A stretch of DNA of 64,000 bases, taken from positions 153,436 through 217,435 of the forward strand of contig JAHLKG010000034.1 of the NCBI GenBank assembly GCA_025526995.1. The letters are read 5' to 3'. Every line of letters begins with the position of its first letter. The first letter of the stretch is position 1. This document shows, piece by piece, positions 21,321 through 33,354 of the stretch. The notes under the pieces were generated by a model. That model worked only from the letters and a program-made list of their open reading frames with translations, was not told the DNA's origin and searched no databases. This stretch comes from Powellomyces hirtus. Taxonomy: Eukaryota > Chytridiomycota > Chytridiomycetes > Spizellomycetales > Powellomycetaceae. The position numbers and the translations under genes were made by a program.

Positions 21321-23105
21321 CTACATTCCGGTGGCGCGGGTCGGGTTTCTGTTTCCGCTATTCACCGATTCTTTTCTCCCTTTCAACCCTCCCACTCCAA
21401 CCCATGCCAGCCCTACAAACACCGCTATCCCGCCCAAAAAGGGCCCCAACGCCGGTCTCCCGTCTTTATGCACCCGCGGCGCTGTGCTTTTCCGACTCCT
21501 TCCCCGGTGCTCTGGCGGAGGCGCTTCTAATTGTTTGTGGTTGTGCGTTGACGACTTCCCGGATTTTGATAATTGTGACCGCCGTGATGCTGGGGATGAT
21601 GAGAGGGAGGGCGAGAGTCTGTACCCTGTCTCCGTGAGTTGCACGTTTTGCACACCGCCAAAGAAATCAGTCACGAGTGCCTGTGGGGAGAAAGATTTAC
21701 CGAGAGAATTAGGGAAGGGCCCCGGACAGAGAAGTGCATGCACCAAGTGGTTGTGTAGCAAGACTTACGGCTCCGGTACCGCGTGGGTAAAGGTCTGTGC
21801 GTATTCCTGGTGTTGAGGCGATGGCGTATCGGTTGTACGATCCAAACTGACAAACGAGACAACAAAGAAATTCGAACTCGTTAGTACTCGGTACAAGATC
21901 AGGACGGCAAAACGAAAAGAGGGGTATATGTGCGCACACGCAGATGTGGGCCCGCATCCAGTTGTTCCAATCACTCACCAACTGTGACAACGTCGACTCG
22001 TCCCCACTCTTCAATTTTTCCAACGTCTCCAGATTATAATACGTAAACCGATCAATAACCGCGACTCCAATCTCCGGGTCCAGATGATGCGAGTATGAAT
22101 TCTGTCCCGTCAGGGCCGACGCGGCAGCGAGGATGTTGGGCGAGTAGATTTGTTTGTACATGGAGGCTGCTTGGCAGGTATCGATCATGAAGAAGAGTTC
22201 GTGGTACCGCTTTTTCTCGTGCATCTGGCCAAACGCGTCGGCAATGTCGTAACTGCTGATTTCTTCGGCGTCTTGGAATTTGAGAAACTCGTCTCCGCCG
22301 TGGCCCGTCATGTAGACGAGGATGTTGCTGCGGTCGTCGGTGAGGAGACGTTTGGAGCGCGGGACGGCGGGGTCGTGCCGGCCTGATAGAAGCGCAAGAC
22401 AGAAAAAGAGAAAACATTAGGGGACGGCGTCAAAGTTGATATAATTATATGAACACATTCACTCCGTGTTCTCATCGATTCATACCCGTCAATAATCGAA
22501 TAAAATTCTCCACCGTGACTTCATACCCCCGATAATCGACCTCGATGTTCCGTCCGTATAGATCCAAGAACCGCCCAGCGTTGTTATAGACGGTCGCTGG
22601 GAAATGGTTGCGCGCATTGCAGGCGACGTCGTCCGACAGCATGAGGATGATGTTCGAGTCCGGGATGCCAAGCCGTTTTACAGTGTGATAGATAGAGAGC
22701 GTGTTGGCAATGTGTCTACGAAATGAAAGCGGAGGGTCAACTTGACTACAACGAGACTCGGCTAGCTGCAGGGAAAGACGAGAGATATGGTTGAGAGACC
22801 GACTATGGCCCCACATACCTATAATTAAACCAAAACCGAGACGTGCAGACAAGCACAGCCCAATTGTTGGTATGTCCGCTCTGCGAAAAGAACCCTTCAA
22901 TGGCAGCATCATTCACGTCCGGTTCGGGCGACCACAGAGCAAGTGATACGTTGTTGCTGTTGGTGAAGTCTGCTGTAGAGAGAACGGGATCGTGGCTGTT
23001 GTCGGCAGGTGCGGAAGAGCAGGTGGCTGAGTCGGGTTGATGGAAGAAGAGAGCAGCGGTGAACAGGAGGATGAGGCGGGTGGATAACCGGCGGAGGGAG
23101 GGCAT
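21321..23105 (-). CDS. GPI8: GPI-anchor transamidase catalytic subunit (PIG-K)
   Basis: Caspase-fold Cys protease of the ER transamidase that attaches GPI anchors to proteins. Exons 23105-22819, 22715-22486, 22382-21979, 21846-21769 and 21680-21321 give 452 aa. There is a signal peptide ([13 protein letters not shown]), then [19 protein letters not shown], the start of the peptidase C13 domain. The catalytic His sits in [15 protein letters not shown] and the catalytic Cys in [11 protein letters not shown]. The C-terminal membrane helix is [18 protein letters not shown]. An in-frame extension upstream to 23318 exists, but the ATG at 23105 directly precedes the signal peptide. Divergent to the SH3/EH gene, 302 bp between starts. 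Confidence 0.95.
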
Positions 23106-23407
23106 GGCCGTGCGGCTTCCGACAGGGGCTGAGGGTCTGCGGCAGAGACTTTGGAAGACCGCTGGCGGAATGAGAGTAATTGCTGTGAAAAGCGCAGAAA
23201 AAAAGAAGAGTGGAAAAGGAACAAAAGAACACTTTGATGAACGAAACGCGTGCCGTTTCGTGCCGTCACTTTCTGTCTCCTCTGACGTTTTCGCATTCCC
23301 TTGCCGCACGCCTCTCATCTCTCACACACGCAGCAGCTAACAACCACGCTGATAGACAAAGAAACGCTCTCACACCCAGCACCCCGCACCACGCCTCCTC
23401 TCTCTCA

Positions 23408-25642
23408 ATGACCTTACGCGCCAAGGCTTTGTACGATTGCGTCGGCGACTCGCAGGAAGAGCTATCGTTCAAACAAGGCGACACCCTCCTCGATGTCGCA
23501 CCGGCGCCCGACGAAGGCTGGTTCACGGGCAAACTAAATGGACGACATGGCTTGTTTCCGGGGAACTATGTTAGGATAATTCAGCCGGGGGAAAATGAGG
23601 TAGGCACTAGGGTTATGGATATGGAAGCAAGCCAGGTTGCCCAAGGAACGGAGGAGGACTCGGTTCTTGCCAGAGAACATGGGGAATTTGTGTGTTTGAG
23701 CGTTAGTAGTGGACAGAGTTCTGGTTTATAGCTCTGGTTTATAGCTCTGCTTTTTCATGAAGGCGAGCGTAGAGGCACACGGAATGCTGCGCCCAGGATG
23801 GCAGAAGGAGTTTGGATCATTTTCATGTTTCTGTTCTCTTGACTGAGCGCGATGGTGAAGTGAACAAATGTGTTTATGATTGGAATAGAGGACGAGTGTT
23901 GCTGCGCTGCTGGCCGCTGACCGTTGGCTGACATTTCCATAAACCATTTGTCTTTTTGCACAGCCCATTAGTGCACCTCCCCTGCCACCTGGCCGGAACG
24001 CGGTCCGTTCCATGTCCACCTCCAGTTCCACCGGTTCCATCTCATCGCTCCCAGGCGGGGGCCCCTCCGTCGGCGTGGCGCGCTTCCCAACCACGACCGG
24101 CAGCACCACTGGCGGCATGCGACGCGACATCTCAGGGAGCTCTCTCGCATCTACTGGCAGCGCCTTCGGCGGCGAGGGCGGGTTCCGCGCCAACCTCCGC
24201 TCGGCCGCCAAACCTCCCGATTTCCACACCACCGACACTCCACCCGCTGACGACGGTGACGAGCCCGACCGCACTTCAAGCACCTCCGACACGATCGCCC
24301 AGGCGAAAAAGAAACTCAATGCGCATGCGACGCGGATGGCCATCATGGATAAATCGAACGCGATGGTGAAAGCGGGGCGAGAGAGCATGTGTGCGAGGAA
24401 GCCCAGCCAGTCGGAGGACGGGAATGGGAATATGAATGCTGCGGACGCGCCAACCCCGCCGTGGGCAAATAGGAAATTGAGCTCGTCAGATAATGGCCAG
24501 TACCCGCGCCCCATGCCTCGATCGGCTAGCGGGTCATCGATTGTTTCGAATCATTCTGGAACGGTCGCTGAACTCCGTGGCCGGTTTGGGACGATGGCGG
24601 TGGGCGACGAGCAGCAGCAGCAGCCCAACCCTCCCACCCCAGGTGGTAATCCGCTGATCGCCAACCGACCCGCCATCCTTCAATCCAACCAGTCCTACAC
24701 CCCGCCACGACTCCCGTCCCGTGGAACTGCATCAGGCACCTCCACCCCTCCCATCGCCTCCCGGGACATCACTCCCTCCGCAGCTCCACCGCCGCCCCCC
24801 GCACGACCTGAGGCGTCCGTTAACCGTTCATCAACATCATCAGCCGACGAACCCCCTGTGCGCCTCGTCAAACCGTCCGACCTGAAATCTAACCCTAACG
24901 CATCGCCATTTGAAAACACACTAAAGGCCCAAACAAACCAACAGCAGTCGAAATCAGCACCCTCGTTGCCGTCCCGGAAACCCCCCGTGCCCGCTTCCAA
25001 CCCGCTTCCGCAACCAGCCCGCCAAGGCGCTGGGATCGCGTTGGGACTTCCTACCGCGGTGCAGGTCAACACCAACCCGATCAACATGGCGGCTCCTCCA
25101 CCCATTCCTTCCCGCTCCTCTGCCACCACTACTATTTCTTCTTCTTCTTCTTCTTCTTCTTCGAATCCTAACCTCCCCACCCGTCCACCTCCACCACCCG
25201 CCCGTCGACCCGCCCCGCCACGCCCACACCACCACCACCAACAACAACCGATATCCCCAGACGCGGTCGCGCGCTACACGGAGCTCTTCATTCAAACCGA
25301 CACGGATCGCGACGCGTACGTCACGGGCGAAGAAGCCCGCTCGCTGTGGTTGAAAAGTGGATTAGATAACAGGACGTTGGGCGTGATTTGGTACCTTGCC
25401 GACCGCGATGAGGATGGCATGCTCGACAAGAATGAGTTTTGTATTGGTGAGTAGATTTGAGCGTCTGAGCGTGCGAGCCCCTGGATCACACACTCACACA
25501 CACCCCACGTTCACATACTCAAAATCTCTGCATTTCTCTCGTTTCTATCAATCCCTCAGGAATGTTCTTGATTGACGAACGGCTGGGTGGGAAAGATGTC
25601 CCTGATGCCTTGCCGCCCGCGTTGGCATGTTGGACCGCGTAA
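23408..25642 (+). CDS. SH3 + EH domain endocytic/actin adaptor
   Basis: Probable endocytosis or cortical-actin adaptor. Exons 23408-23599, 23964-25446 and 25560-25642 give 585 aa. N-terminal SH3 domain: ALYDCVGDSQEELSFKQGD, GWFTGKLNGRHGLFPGNYV. A long disordered region follows, rich in Ser/Pro with proline clusters (PPPPPARP, RPPPPPARRPAPPRP) able to bind SH3 or profilin, poly-Q and poly-S tracts and a His run. An EH domain closes the protein: ARYTELFIQTDTDRDAYVTG and TLGVIWYLADRDEDGMLDKN, with an EF-hand-like DRDEDGMLDKNEF loop. The order SH3-linker-EH is unlike Pan1/Ede1/End3, where EH is N-terminal. Intron 1 is long (364 nt) and open in frame for part of its length, so an unspliced short SH3-only form is possible. 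Confidence 0.87.
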
Positions 25643-26704
25643 AAAAAGAAATGCGTAACCCCATATCAGATATGCTAATAATGCGTGAACGGCACCGTCA
25701 ATATGAACGACGCTTTCTCTTCTTTGTTTTTTTGCCCCACCCCATACAAACGCAGACATGGGAAAAAATGTATTCGGTTATTGATTAGAGTGTATGCAAC
25801 ATACATTCAGTAGTGTTTTCTTTGTTTTAGGTGTTTTGTCTAAGGTGCTGTGCCCAAGAATTGAATGAGTGACGCGCGTCGCATACCCCCACACTTCATT
25901 TTGCCCCCACAACGCGGTCGCGCAAACCTTCACGCACACGAGCCCCCCCGATTCTACCGATACTGACAGAGACGAACAGGCGGCGGCAGTAACGGGTCGA
26001 CCGCAATACTGCATAAAAGTATTTCGTGCACACGCATCTAAATGCCCAAGCAATGCATACATCGTGTTTTCTGGATGAGGCCTGGATCATCCCATCGCCA
26101 TCATGTAGGCATCATGTCACACAAATGATGTGGATGATGCTGCGGTACCGTCATGACTCGCAATCAGTTCACACATCCCTCGATTGAGTTGTCATGTGCG
26201 GCGCGTGCATTCCCCCCCCCCCCCCCCCCGTCTGTTCTGGCTATGATGTCAAAGTTGGACGGAGGCGTTGCAAAGTATTAGATGCATTGGGTTGGCTACC
26301 ATGTTCTTGGTCGCATCCACGCACGCATGCCATGAATGAATGAATGGGCGTGTGTCATTATCACCCCACCCCCACAACCCCACACACCCCCACAAATGAC
26401 AGATTCTCACACATTCAAATTTCACACCACATGGCCTCAAATTGGCCCTCCTTCCTCCCTACAGACGAGAAAACGTGTGTGTTCTGGATGGTGAGATTGC
26501 GCAATCGGCAACAAATGACATAATGCACATGGCACATGCACCATTGACCCCACACACAATACCATCATCATCGTCATCTGCCCACTTCGGAAAAACCTAA
26601 TTCCCTGCCCCCCCCCACCCCACAGACCATTTCGCAACATATCGCCGCATAAAAGCCATGGCCCCCCCTCACGCTCCCACCTCTCACCCAATCTCACATC
26701 GCCA
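25643..26704. other. Intergenic with C18 run
   Basis: No gene seen. A C18 homopolymer lies at 26212-26229. GAATGAATGAAT and CCCCAC-rich low-complexity stretches follow. A TATA-like CATAAAAG at about 26649 stands ~55 bp before the next start codon. Confidence 0.55.
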
Positions 26705-27684
26705 ATGTTTACCAAAAGCCTTCTTCGTCTTTCCACACGCACTACCACATCCGCTGTCGCACGACCCATCCTCCTCCAACTCCCCCTTCAACAACGCCAA
26801 TCGCTTGCAACGGCAGCCATGAGCGGCATCATCCAGTCTGTCCTCCAGGACCATAAGGAGATTGATGCTTACTACCAGGTAGGCAATTGGTTTCTGCATT
26901 GTTACTTTTGTGTCGAGTGGCATGGAGACACGATCTTAAATATTGTGTCGTGTTCTTTCTTCTGCTCCTGTTTTTAGAAATATAAGCAGAACGCTGGCAA
27001 CTACGACGAGCAGAAGAAATGGGCCAACCAGTTGATCTGGGAAGTCGCAAGGTGTGTGTACATCTTTATCGTAATACGCCAACAACAAAGACCTCTAAAA
27101 CGTGACTTACCCCCTGCCGCGACCATCTTCTCCCAAAGACACTCTGCCGCTGAAGAACTGGTTCTCTACCCCGCCATCGAAGACAAGCTCAGCGACGGCA
27201 AGGCACTCGCGGACGCGGCGCGCGCGCAACACCAAGACGTCAAGAACGATCTGTACAAACTCGACCAGATGTCACTCAAGTCTGCGTCCGACAGCGGCGC
27301 GTTCGACACGCAGCTGCGCAAGGTCATGGACGACTTGACCCGCCATATCAGGGAAGAGGAGGAGATCGACTTGCCGAAATTGAAGGCGGCGATCTCGGCC
27401 ACTGAGAGTGCGAAAATGGCACAGGAGTTTGAGAGGACAAAGTTGTTGGTGCCCACTCGGTATGTGTGTCCCCACTGCGCACTCTCTTTCCATGTTGTGG
27501 TGCTTGACTCTGGAGCATGAATTGACCCACTCCTCTTCATCCCGCCCACAGACCCCACCCCTCTGCTCCCGACAAGCCGCCTTTTGAGACCGTCGCGGGT
27601 CTCATGGCCGCTCCCCTCGACAAGCTGCGCGACGTCTTCAGGACCTTCCCCTCAAAGGAGGAGGTCCGCAAGGCAGAGGAATAG
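26705..27684 (+). CDS. Hemerythrin (HHE) domain protein, likely mitochondrial
   Basis: Four-helix HHE-cation-binding protein that would hold a di-iron or similar centre; in fungi the role is unsettled (oxygen, NO or iron handling). Exons 26705-26878, 26978-27051, 27139-27459 and 27552-27684 give 233 aa. The first ~38 residues (MFTKSLLRLSTRTTT...) are basic, hydroxylated and lack acids, a classical mitochondrial presequence, with a second Met (MSGIIQ) that would give a cytosolic form. Metal-ligand helices visible: LQDHKEIDAYY, RHSAAEELVLYPAIE, AQHQDVKNDLY and TRHIREEEEIDLP. Metal and localisation are inference. Confidence 0.88.
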
Positions 27685-27976
27685 GAGCCTGCGGCCAAAA
27701 CTTGAATGAGGAGAGACATTCCCTCTTCACTTGTTCTCGTCTTTCTCTTCTTTTGTATACCATTTTTGTGTGTTGCTCTTTGCGGTTTTGTGAAATACAT
27801 TTGGCATTTTCTCTCTCTTTCGAAATTGGAGCTTTTGCACGTTTGGGCTGTGGAGATGAACGAACGCGCATATCTCTTTCTATCGCGTTGTGGGGTTCAA
27901 TAACAGTGACGTGTACGCATATTTGGTCCGTCTTGAGACATTCAAACCTCTTTCTACGCACGACACTTTCTGCACC

Positions 27977-29852
27977 ATGCAGCTATACAGACGTCTCTCC
28001 ATCGTCATACTCTGGCTCTACATCTCCGTAGCTGCTGTTGCTGTTGCCGCTTGCCCCACGGGAGAATGCAAAGAACCCAGTGATCTCGACGTGTGGCTCG
28101 AAAAGCAGTACAACATTTCCGTCACCCATCTCCTCGCAAACATTAGTCCGCCAGGGACTCGCAGGTAACATGATGTGGCGGTCACCTGAAAGAGAGTCCG
28201 ACTGAGCCCAGCTCCTTGTAAACGTCCTACCACACACTGTTGTTATTATTGTTGGGTTTTTGACATATTTTCACATTGCCAGCGGGGTCGTCATTGCAGC
28301 GACGAGCCGACACCACCCCGACTACTACTACCATTGGATCCGCGACAGTGCGTTAGCTATGGCGGTCGTGAATGGGCTGTACGAGCGATCGGCCGTGGAC
28401 TCGGACGAGAGTCGGGCCATGGAGGCGCGCATGTGGGCGTTTGTGGAGTTGACAACGTACTTGCAGTGGCCGGAGCGACCGTCGCCGGGGTTGGGCGAAC
28501 CAAAGTTCTATGTTGTATGTACAATGATGGTTCCAGAGGAGGGGCGGGGCATGTGAGAAAAAGTGGGTGTTGATTTTTGGACTGGAATTTCTTTTGTGTA
28601 GAATGGGGATACGTTCACGGGGCCATGGGGCCGCCCGCAAAACGACGGTCCAGCGCTCCGAGCCCTCACGCTGATCCATTTCGCGGAAACGTATGTAGGG
28701 CGTGGTGGCAAGATGCAGACCGTGCTGGATCGTCTCTACCCCGCCGACGGCCACTGGGGCATCAAAGCGGACCTTGCGTACGTGGCGGCGCCGACGCTCG
28801 GGCAGGGCCTGGGCTTTGATATTTGGGAGGAAGTGCGCGGCCACCATTTCTACACGCGGCTGGCGCAGCAGGCGGCGATGGTTGCGGGCCAGCGCTTTTG
28901 TGGGTGGGTGGGAGATGCGGACATGGGGGACCGGCTGGAAAAGACGAGGCGGTATTTGGGGGAAGCCCTGCCGCATCATTGGTCCGAGATGGATGGGCAT
29001 ATTTTGGAGACGCTGGATTGGGCGGGTGGGGTGGGTGACAAGTGGAGTAACCTGGACACGGCGACGCTTCTGGCTGTCCTGCACACGCGCAAGGAGGCTG
29101 CCAGGCCACGATCGATAACTTTTCGGCCCTACTCGTCTCCCTCGCCCGACTCGTCTCCCTCGCCCGGAACTGCAGCCGCACCACAATCGATAACCTTCCG
29201 GCCCGACTCGCCCGAAATCCGGGCGACCTTGACGCGGTTGCTGGAAATGTTTGAGCGGCTGTATTCGATCAACAAGCGGGTGTGGGATCCATCGGGGCAT
29301 GTGATGGGCCCAGCTCTGGGGCGGTATGCCGAGGACAAGTATGACGGGTACGGTCGGTCGTGGGGCAACCCGTGGTTTCTGACGACGGCAGCGGTGGCCG
29401 AGTACATGTATGTGACGGTCGGGCAGTGGCTTGATGAGGGGCGGATTGTGATTGATGGGGGGTCGGAAGGGGAGCGACGGTTCTTTGAGCGGGTGGTTGG
29501 GGGTAGCTTGGGGGGCGAGGATGGGCGTCAGCAGCGGCAGACGGTGGTGTGGTCACGGTCGTCGGACGTGTTTCGACAGCTGGTGTGTAATGCCACGCTG
29601 ATCGGGGACGCGTTCCTGTACCGGGTGAAATACCATGCGGGTGCAGAGGGACGGCTGTCTGAACAGATGAATCGGCACACTGGGTTTGAGCAGGGGGCGA
29701 GGGATCTGACATGGAGCTATGCGGCAGTGGTGACGGCCAAGTGGGCGCGAGATGAGGTGGTAAACCATGTGCGGTGGAAGACGTGGAAAGAGGAGATTGT
29801 GTATCGACAGGATTGGGAGGCGGAGGAGGGATCAGTTCCCGCCGCGGCATGA
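27977..29852 (+). CDS. Secreted glucoamylase, GH15
   Basis: Exo-acting 1,4-alpha-glucosidase releasing glucose from starch/glycogen ends, secreted. Exons 27977-28164, 28283-28514 and 28602-29852 give 556 aa. Signal peptide at 1-24 (IVILWLYISVAAVAVAA). GH15 motifs: HPDYYYHWIRDSALAM near the start, GDTFTGPWGRPQNDGPALRA, the general acid in GFDIWEEVRG (~214), and the general base in LSEQ (~494) followed by GARDLTWSYAA. A short insert with duplicated PSPDSSPSPG and SITFRP units interrupts the loop near residue 310. No starch-binding domain follows. A stretch of GC-rich codons marks exon 3. Confidence 0.94.
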
Positions 29853-30104
29853 CGGGGGGGAGGATGCATGTATATAGCACAGTACTAGTGTTGCGGCTAT
29901 GCTATGATAAAATGTGTGAATGTCTGAATGAATGAATGAGTGAATGATTATAACGAACGCGTCCCAAGTGAATGATGTTCACAGCCACAAAGGAACGTGA
30001 CGAGCACACGTGACCTCGTGGATGGAATGCGAATGAAGTGTGGGAATGGGGGAGGGGGTGGATGCGATGGTTTGAGATCAGCAATATTTGGGGAAGGATG
30101 TCAT

Positions 30105-30139
<35 letters not shown>

Positions 30140-30625
30140 ACTGTATCAATCCATTCCCGCATCAGTCAGTCAGTCCAATCAGTCAGTCAGTCAAAGTCAG
30201 TGGGCCAATCCCTGTCTGTCTGTCTGCCTGTCTGCCTGGCTAGATGTGGGACGATGCATGAGGGATAATGTCGTGCTTGAGAGTCAATAATCAACTCATC
30301 AGCAGTGAATTATTATTGACTGAAAGAGAGAGAGACTGACTCCATGCATGGCCTATCAATCCTCATCCCTCATGACTCACTCCTTCACGCGTGTCCCAAT
30401 CCAATCGCGCTGATTGTTGGGGCAAGTCATTGGGTGGGGCAGATACAGACGAGACTCGACTCTCGACTTGCTCGAGAACTCTCTCGCGTATAACAACAAA
30501 CCCTCCCCTCCCCTTCCTCAGTGCTCCTTTTTTTTTTTTTTGTCTTTTCGTTTCTATCTCCTCACCCGCTCAGCTGCACTCCCACTGGACTCCCTTTGCT
30601 ATACCCTCACTTGTAAACTCCCAGC
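29853..30625. repeat. Intergenic with microsatellites
   Basis: No gene. Simple repeats: GAATGAATGA near 29925; an ATC/TCA trinucleotide run at about 30104-30140; AGTC tetranucleotides near 30160-30200; TGTC/CTGT units near 30213-30240; a T-run at 30528-30541 just before the cystathionine lyase gene. Confidence 0.7.
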
Positions 30626-32280
30626 ATGGCCGCCGAAGACTTTAGGCTACAGGACTCGTCGTCCTCCCACAACCACCACCCCCAAGACTATAGCCGCAAC
30701 TCGCCCCCCTCCCAAACCCACTCCCTCCCTCGCCCAACCGACGACGTCCTCGACCTCGCTCAAGGCGTCACAAAAACCCCCTTCTTTGCCGGAGAACCCG
30801 CATTGTCCACACCACAACCACCACCACAACAACAACAACAACAACCACCACCACCACACTCAATAACGGACAATGTCACAGCCGCCGCCATCCACTCCCT
30901 CAAGGTCGCCTCATCTCACCCCACAACGAAATACCGGCCCGCCACGGATTGCGTCTTTGTCGATCCGGAAACAGAGGGCGGCGCCATTCGGGACCCCTAC
31001 AATGCCAGTTCCGTCCCCATCTACCAGACCGCCACCTTCAAGCAATCCAGTGCCGATGAAATGGGCGAGTATGACTATTCGCGATCGGGAAATCCCACCA
31101 GAACCCATGTCGAGGCCCATCTCGCCAAATTGATGGCTGCCAAGCGCGCGTTTGTCGTCTCCAGTGGAATGAGTGCCTTGGACATTATATGTCGCCTCGT
31201 CAATGCCGGAGAACACGTCATCTCTGGCGATGATCTGTACGGCGGAACAAACCGCTTGCTCAACTTTATGCGCACTCACAACAACGTGACCGTGCATCAC
31301 GTCGACACCACCAGTCTCCCCGCCATCCAGGCCCGGCTCTCTTCCAAAACCCGCCTGGTCCTCTTGGAAACCCCCACCAACCCGCTCATCAAAATTGCCG
31401 ATGTGGAGGCCATCAGCCAGCTCGTTCACCAGCACTCGCCCGATGCCCTGGTCGTCGTCGACAACACCATGATGAGCCCGTACCTGCAAAAGCCCCTTAC
31501 CCACGGCGCCGACATTGTCTATCATTCCGGAACCAAATATCTCAGCGGACATCACGATCTCATGGCCGGTGTGGTTGGCGTCAAAGACGAGGCTCTTGCT
31601 GCTGTACGTTATTGCAAAAAAAAAAAAAATCACCATCACCGGTTCACCGATTCAATCACCGATTCAAAAAATCTCACTTTTTTTCTCATTTAGAAAATCT
31701 ACTTTGTCATCAACGCGACTGGCTGCGGCCTCGCTCCCTTTGACTGTTTCCTCCTCATGCGCGGCGTCAAAACCCTCGCCCTGCGCATGGACAAGCAACA
31801 AGCCAACGCCCAGCGCATTGCCGACCATCTCGAACAGCGCCACGGCCTCAAAGTTCGCTTCCCGGGCCTCAAATCCCACCCGCAGTATGAAATCCACAAT
31901 CGACTGGCCCGTGGGCCGGGAGCGGTCCTGAGCTTTGAGACGGGCAATGTGGAGGTGTCCAAAAAGGTCGTCGAGGCTGCTAAACTGTGGACCATTAGTG
32001 TCAGCTTTGGTTGCGTCAACTCGCTCATCAGGTAAATTGCCCGGCGGCGTCATTTCTACCACCATCGTGTCTGCCTTTCTTTGCTCACTCGTGTGTCTCT
32101 TGCTCTATTAGCATGCCATGCTGCATGTCGCATGCGTCCATACCAGCCCACGTCCGCAAGGAACGGGCCATGCCCGAAGACCTGATTCGCCTCTGCGTCG
32201 GGATTGAGGACGCGGACGACCTGATAGAAGACCTGGATAACGCGCTCCATAGCGCGGGTTACACTTTCAAAGGAATTTAG
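30626..32280 (+). CDS. STR3: Cystathionine beta-lyase (PLP, Cys/Met metabolism)
   Basis: PLP enzyme cleaving cystathionine to homocysteine, pyruvate and ammonia in methionine synthesis. Exons 30626-31603, 31694-32031 and 32112-32280 give 494 aa. A ~100-residue low-complexity N-terminus (His/Pro/Gln-rich) precedes the fold. Family features: IYQTATFKQ, YDYSRSGNPTRT, SGMSALDIICRL, YGGTNRLL, LETPTNPLIKIAD, VVDNTMMSPYLQKPL, the PLP lysine in DIVYHSGTKYLSGHHD, and VSFGCVNSLI. The motif set and INATGCGLAPFDCFLLMRG favour beta-lyase (Str3/MetC type) over gamma-lyase. The long N-terminus is unusual; an internal Met could be the true start. Confidence 0.9.
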
Positions 32281-33354
32281 ATGGGATGCGTCCTTTTTCC
32301 TTTCTAATTTGATTATTTATGGAAATTTAATCGATTATATATGCTGATGTGCTACGCACCCTGACCTGTTTGAGGAGTGACTTTTCAATGCAACACCGTC
32401 AGTGTCCTATCTCCTGAGCAGATTGATCAAAAGAAAATGATTGCCCCGATCGAAGCAACCATCACCTTTACAATTGCGCAGCTGCTGCCCGCTCCCGGCT
32501 AGCTAGAAACCGCGCGACACGCAATCAATAACCAACGGCCCCCGCAGACAATGGCAGGCGTTCTGGGGGCACTTTGAGGGGTAGACCCGCAACATTGCTT
32601 TAGCAAGAGGTCGCTCGAATGGGACCTACCATCATCCACAACATCTGCTTGGCTGTTGCTTCAATAGCCTCCCCACCCATAACGGAGTTGGTGTGTGCTA
32701 CGAAGCCCATCATTTTGTTCACCCAAAGCAGCTTTTTTTTTTTTTTTTTTTTTTTTTTTGGGCAAGCGGATGGGGTTTTGTCCCCGCGTAAGCTTTTACG
32801 CGGGTGTTTACTCCCAGAATAGGATTCTGCAGCAGGGCCCTCAACATTTAATACATGGGTTAGGGTTCCTGAATTCACAATGGTATGTTTTACAGTTTTC
32901 CCACTTTGTGTTGGGTCGTTTCAGTGTTCAGAAAATGGCGTGTACAACTGTACTCGTGCACACCGCTTACGCATCCGCGCTAGCCCATCCGTCTATTGCG
33001 CCCCCTTCGCAATGTAGCCGCCATTCACGTACAAACCCTTGTACTGACACGGGCGCATGCAAGCAGGGCTGTGATGGGGGGGTTCACGAAAGGTGGTTGT
33101 CGAACCCAGCACAGTGTCGTTACCCCGTGGTTTCGTCATCCCCCGTGGCGGAGAGAGGGAGCTGTTTCATAAGTGTGAGAGAAACGGACCGTTGCAGCGA
33201 AAACAAACTTTGCCCCCCCCCCCCCCCCCCCCCCCCCCCCGCCCTCCCCCCTCCAACCACAGAAAGAGTCTAGCCTAACCGCACGCACTCAAAAAAAGGG
33301 TGTTAACCTCGACCGCCGCATCCGTATCTCGCCATCCAACCCTCATTTCGCACC
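32281..33354. other. Intergenic with T27 and C28 runs
   Basis: No gene supported. A T27 run lies at 32733-32759 and a C28 run at 33213-33240, about 115 bp before the next ORF. Short frames only. Confidence 0.6.

Noticed and set aside
25135..25162. TTC/TCT microsatellite as a separate repeat
   Set aside because: It encodes the Ser tract of the SH3/EH protein and is in frame.
28353..29300. 315-codon frame antisense to glucoamylase
   Set aside because: Arises from GC-rich codons of the GH15 exon; Arg/His/Pro-rich nonsense composition.
30911..31639. 242-codon frame antisense to cystathionine beta-lyase
   Set aside because: Shadow of the real exon; no domain, no start context.
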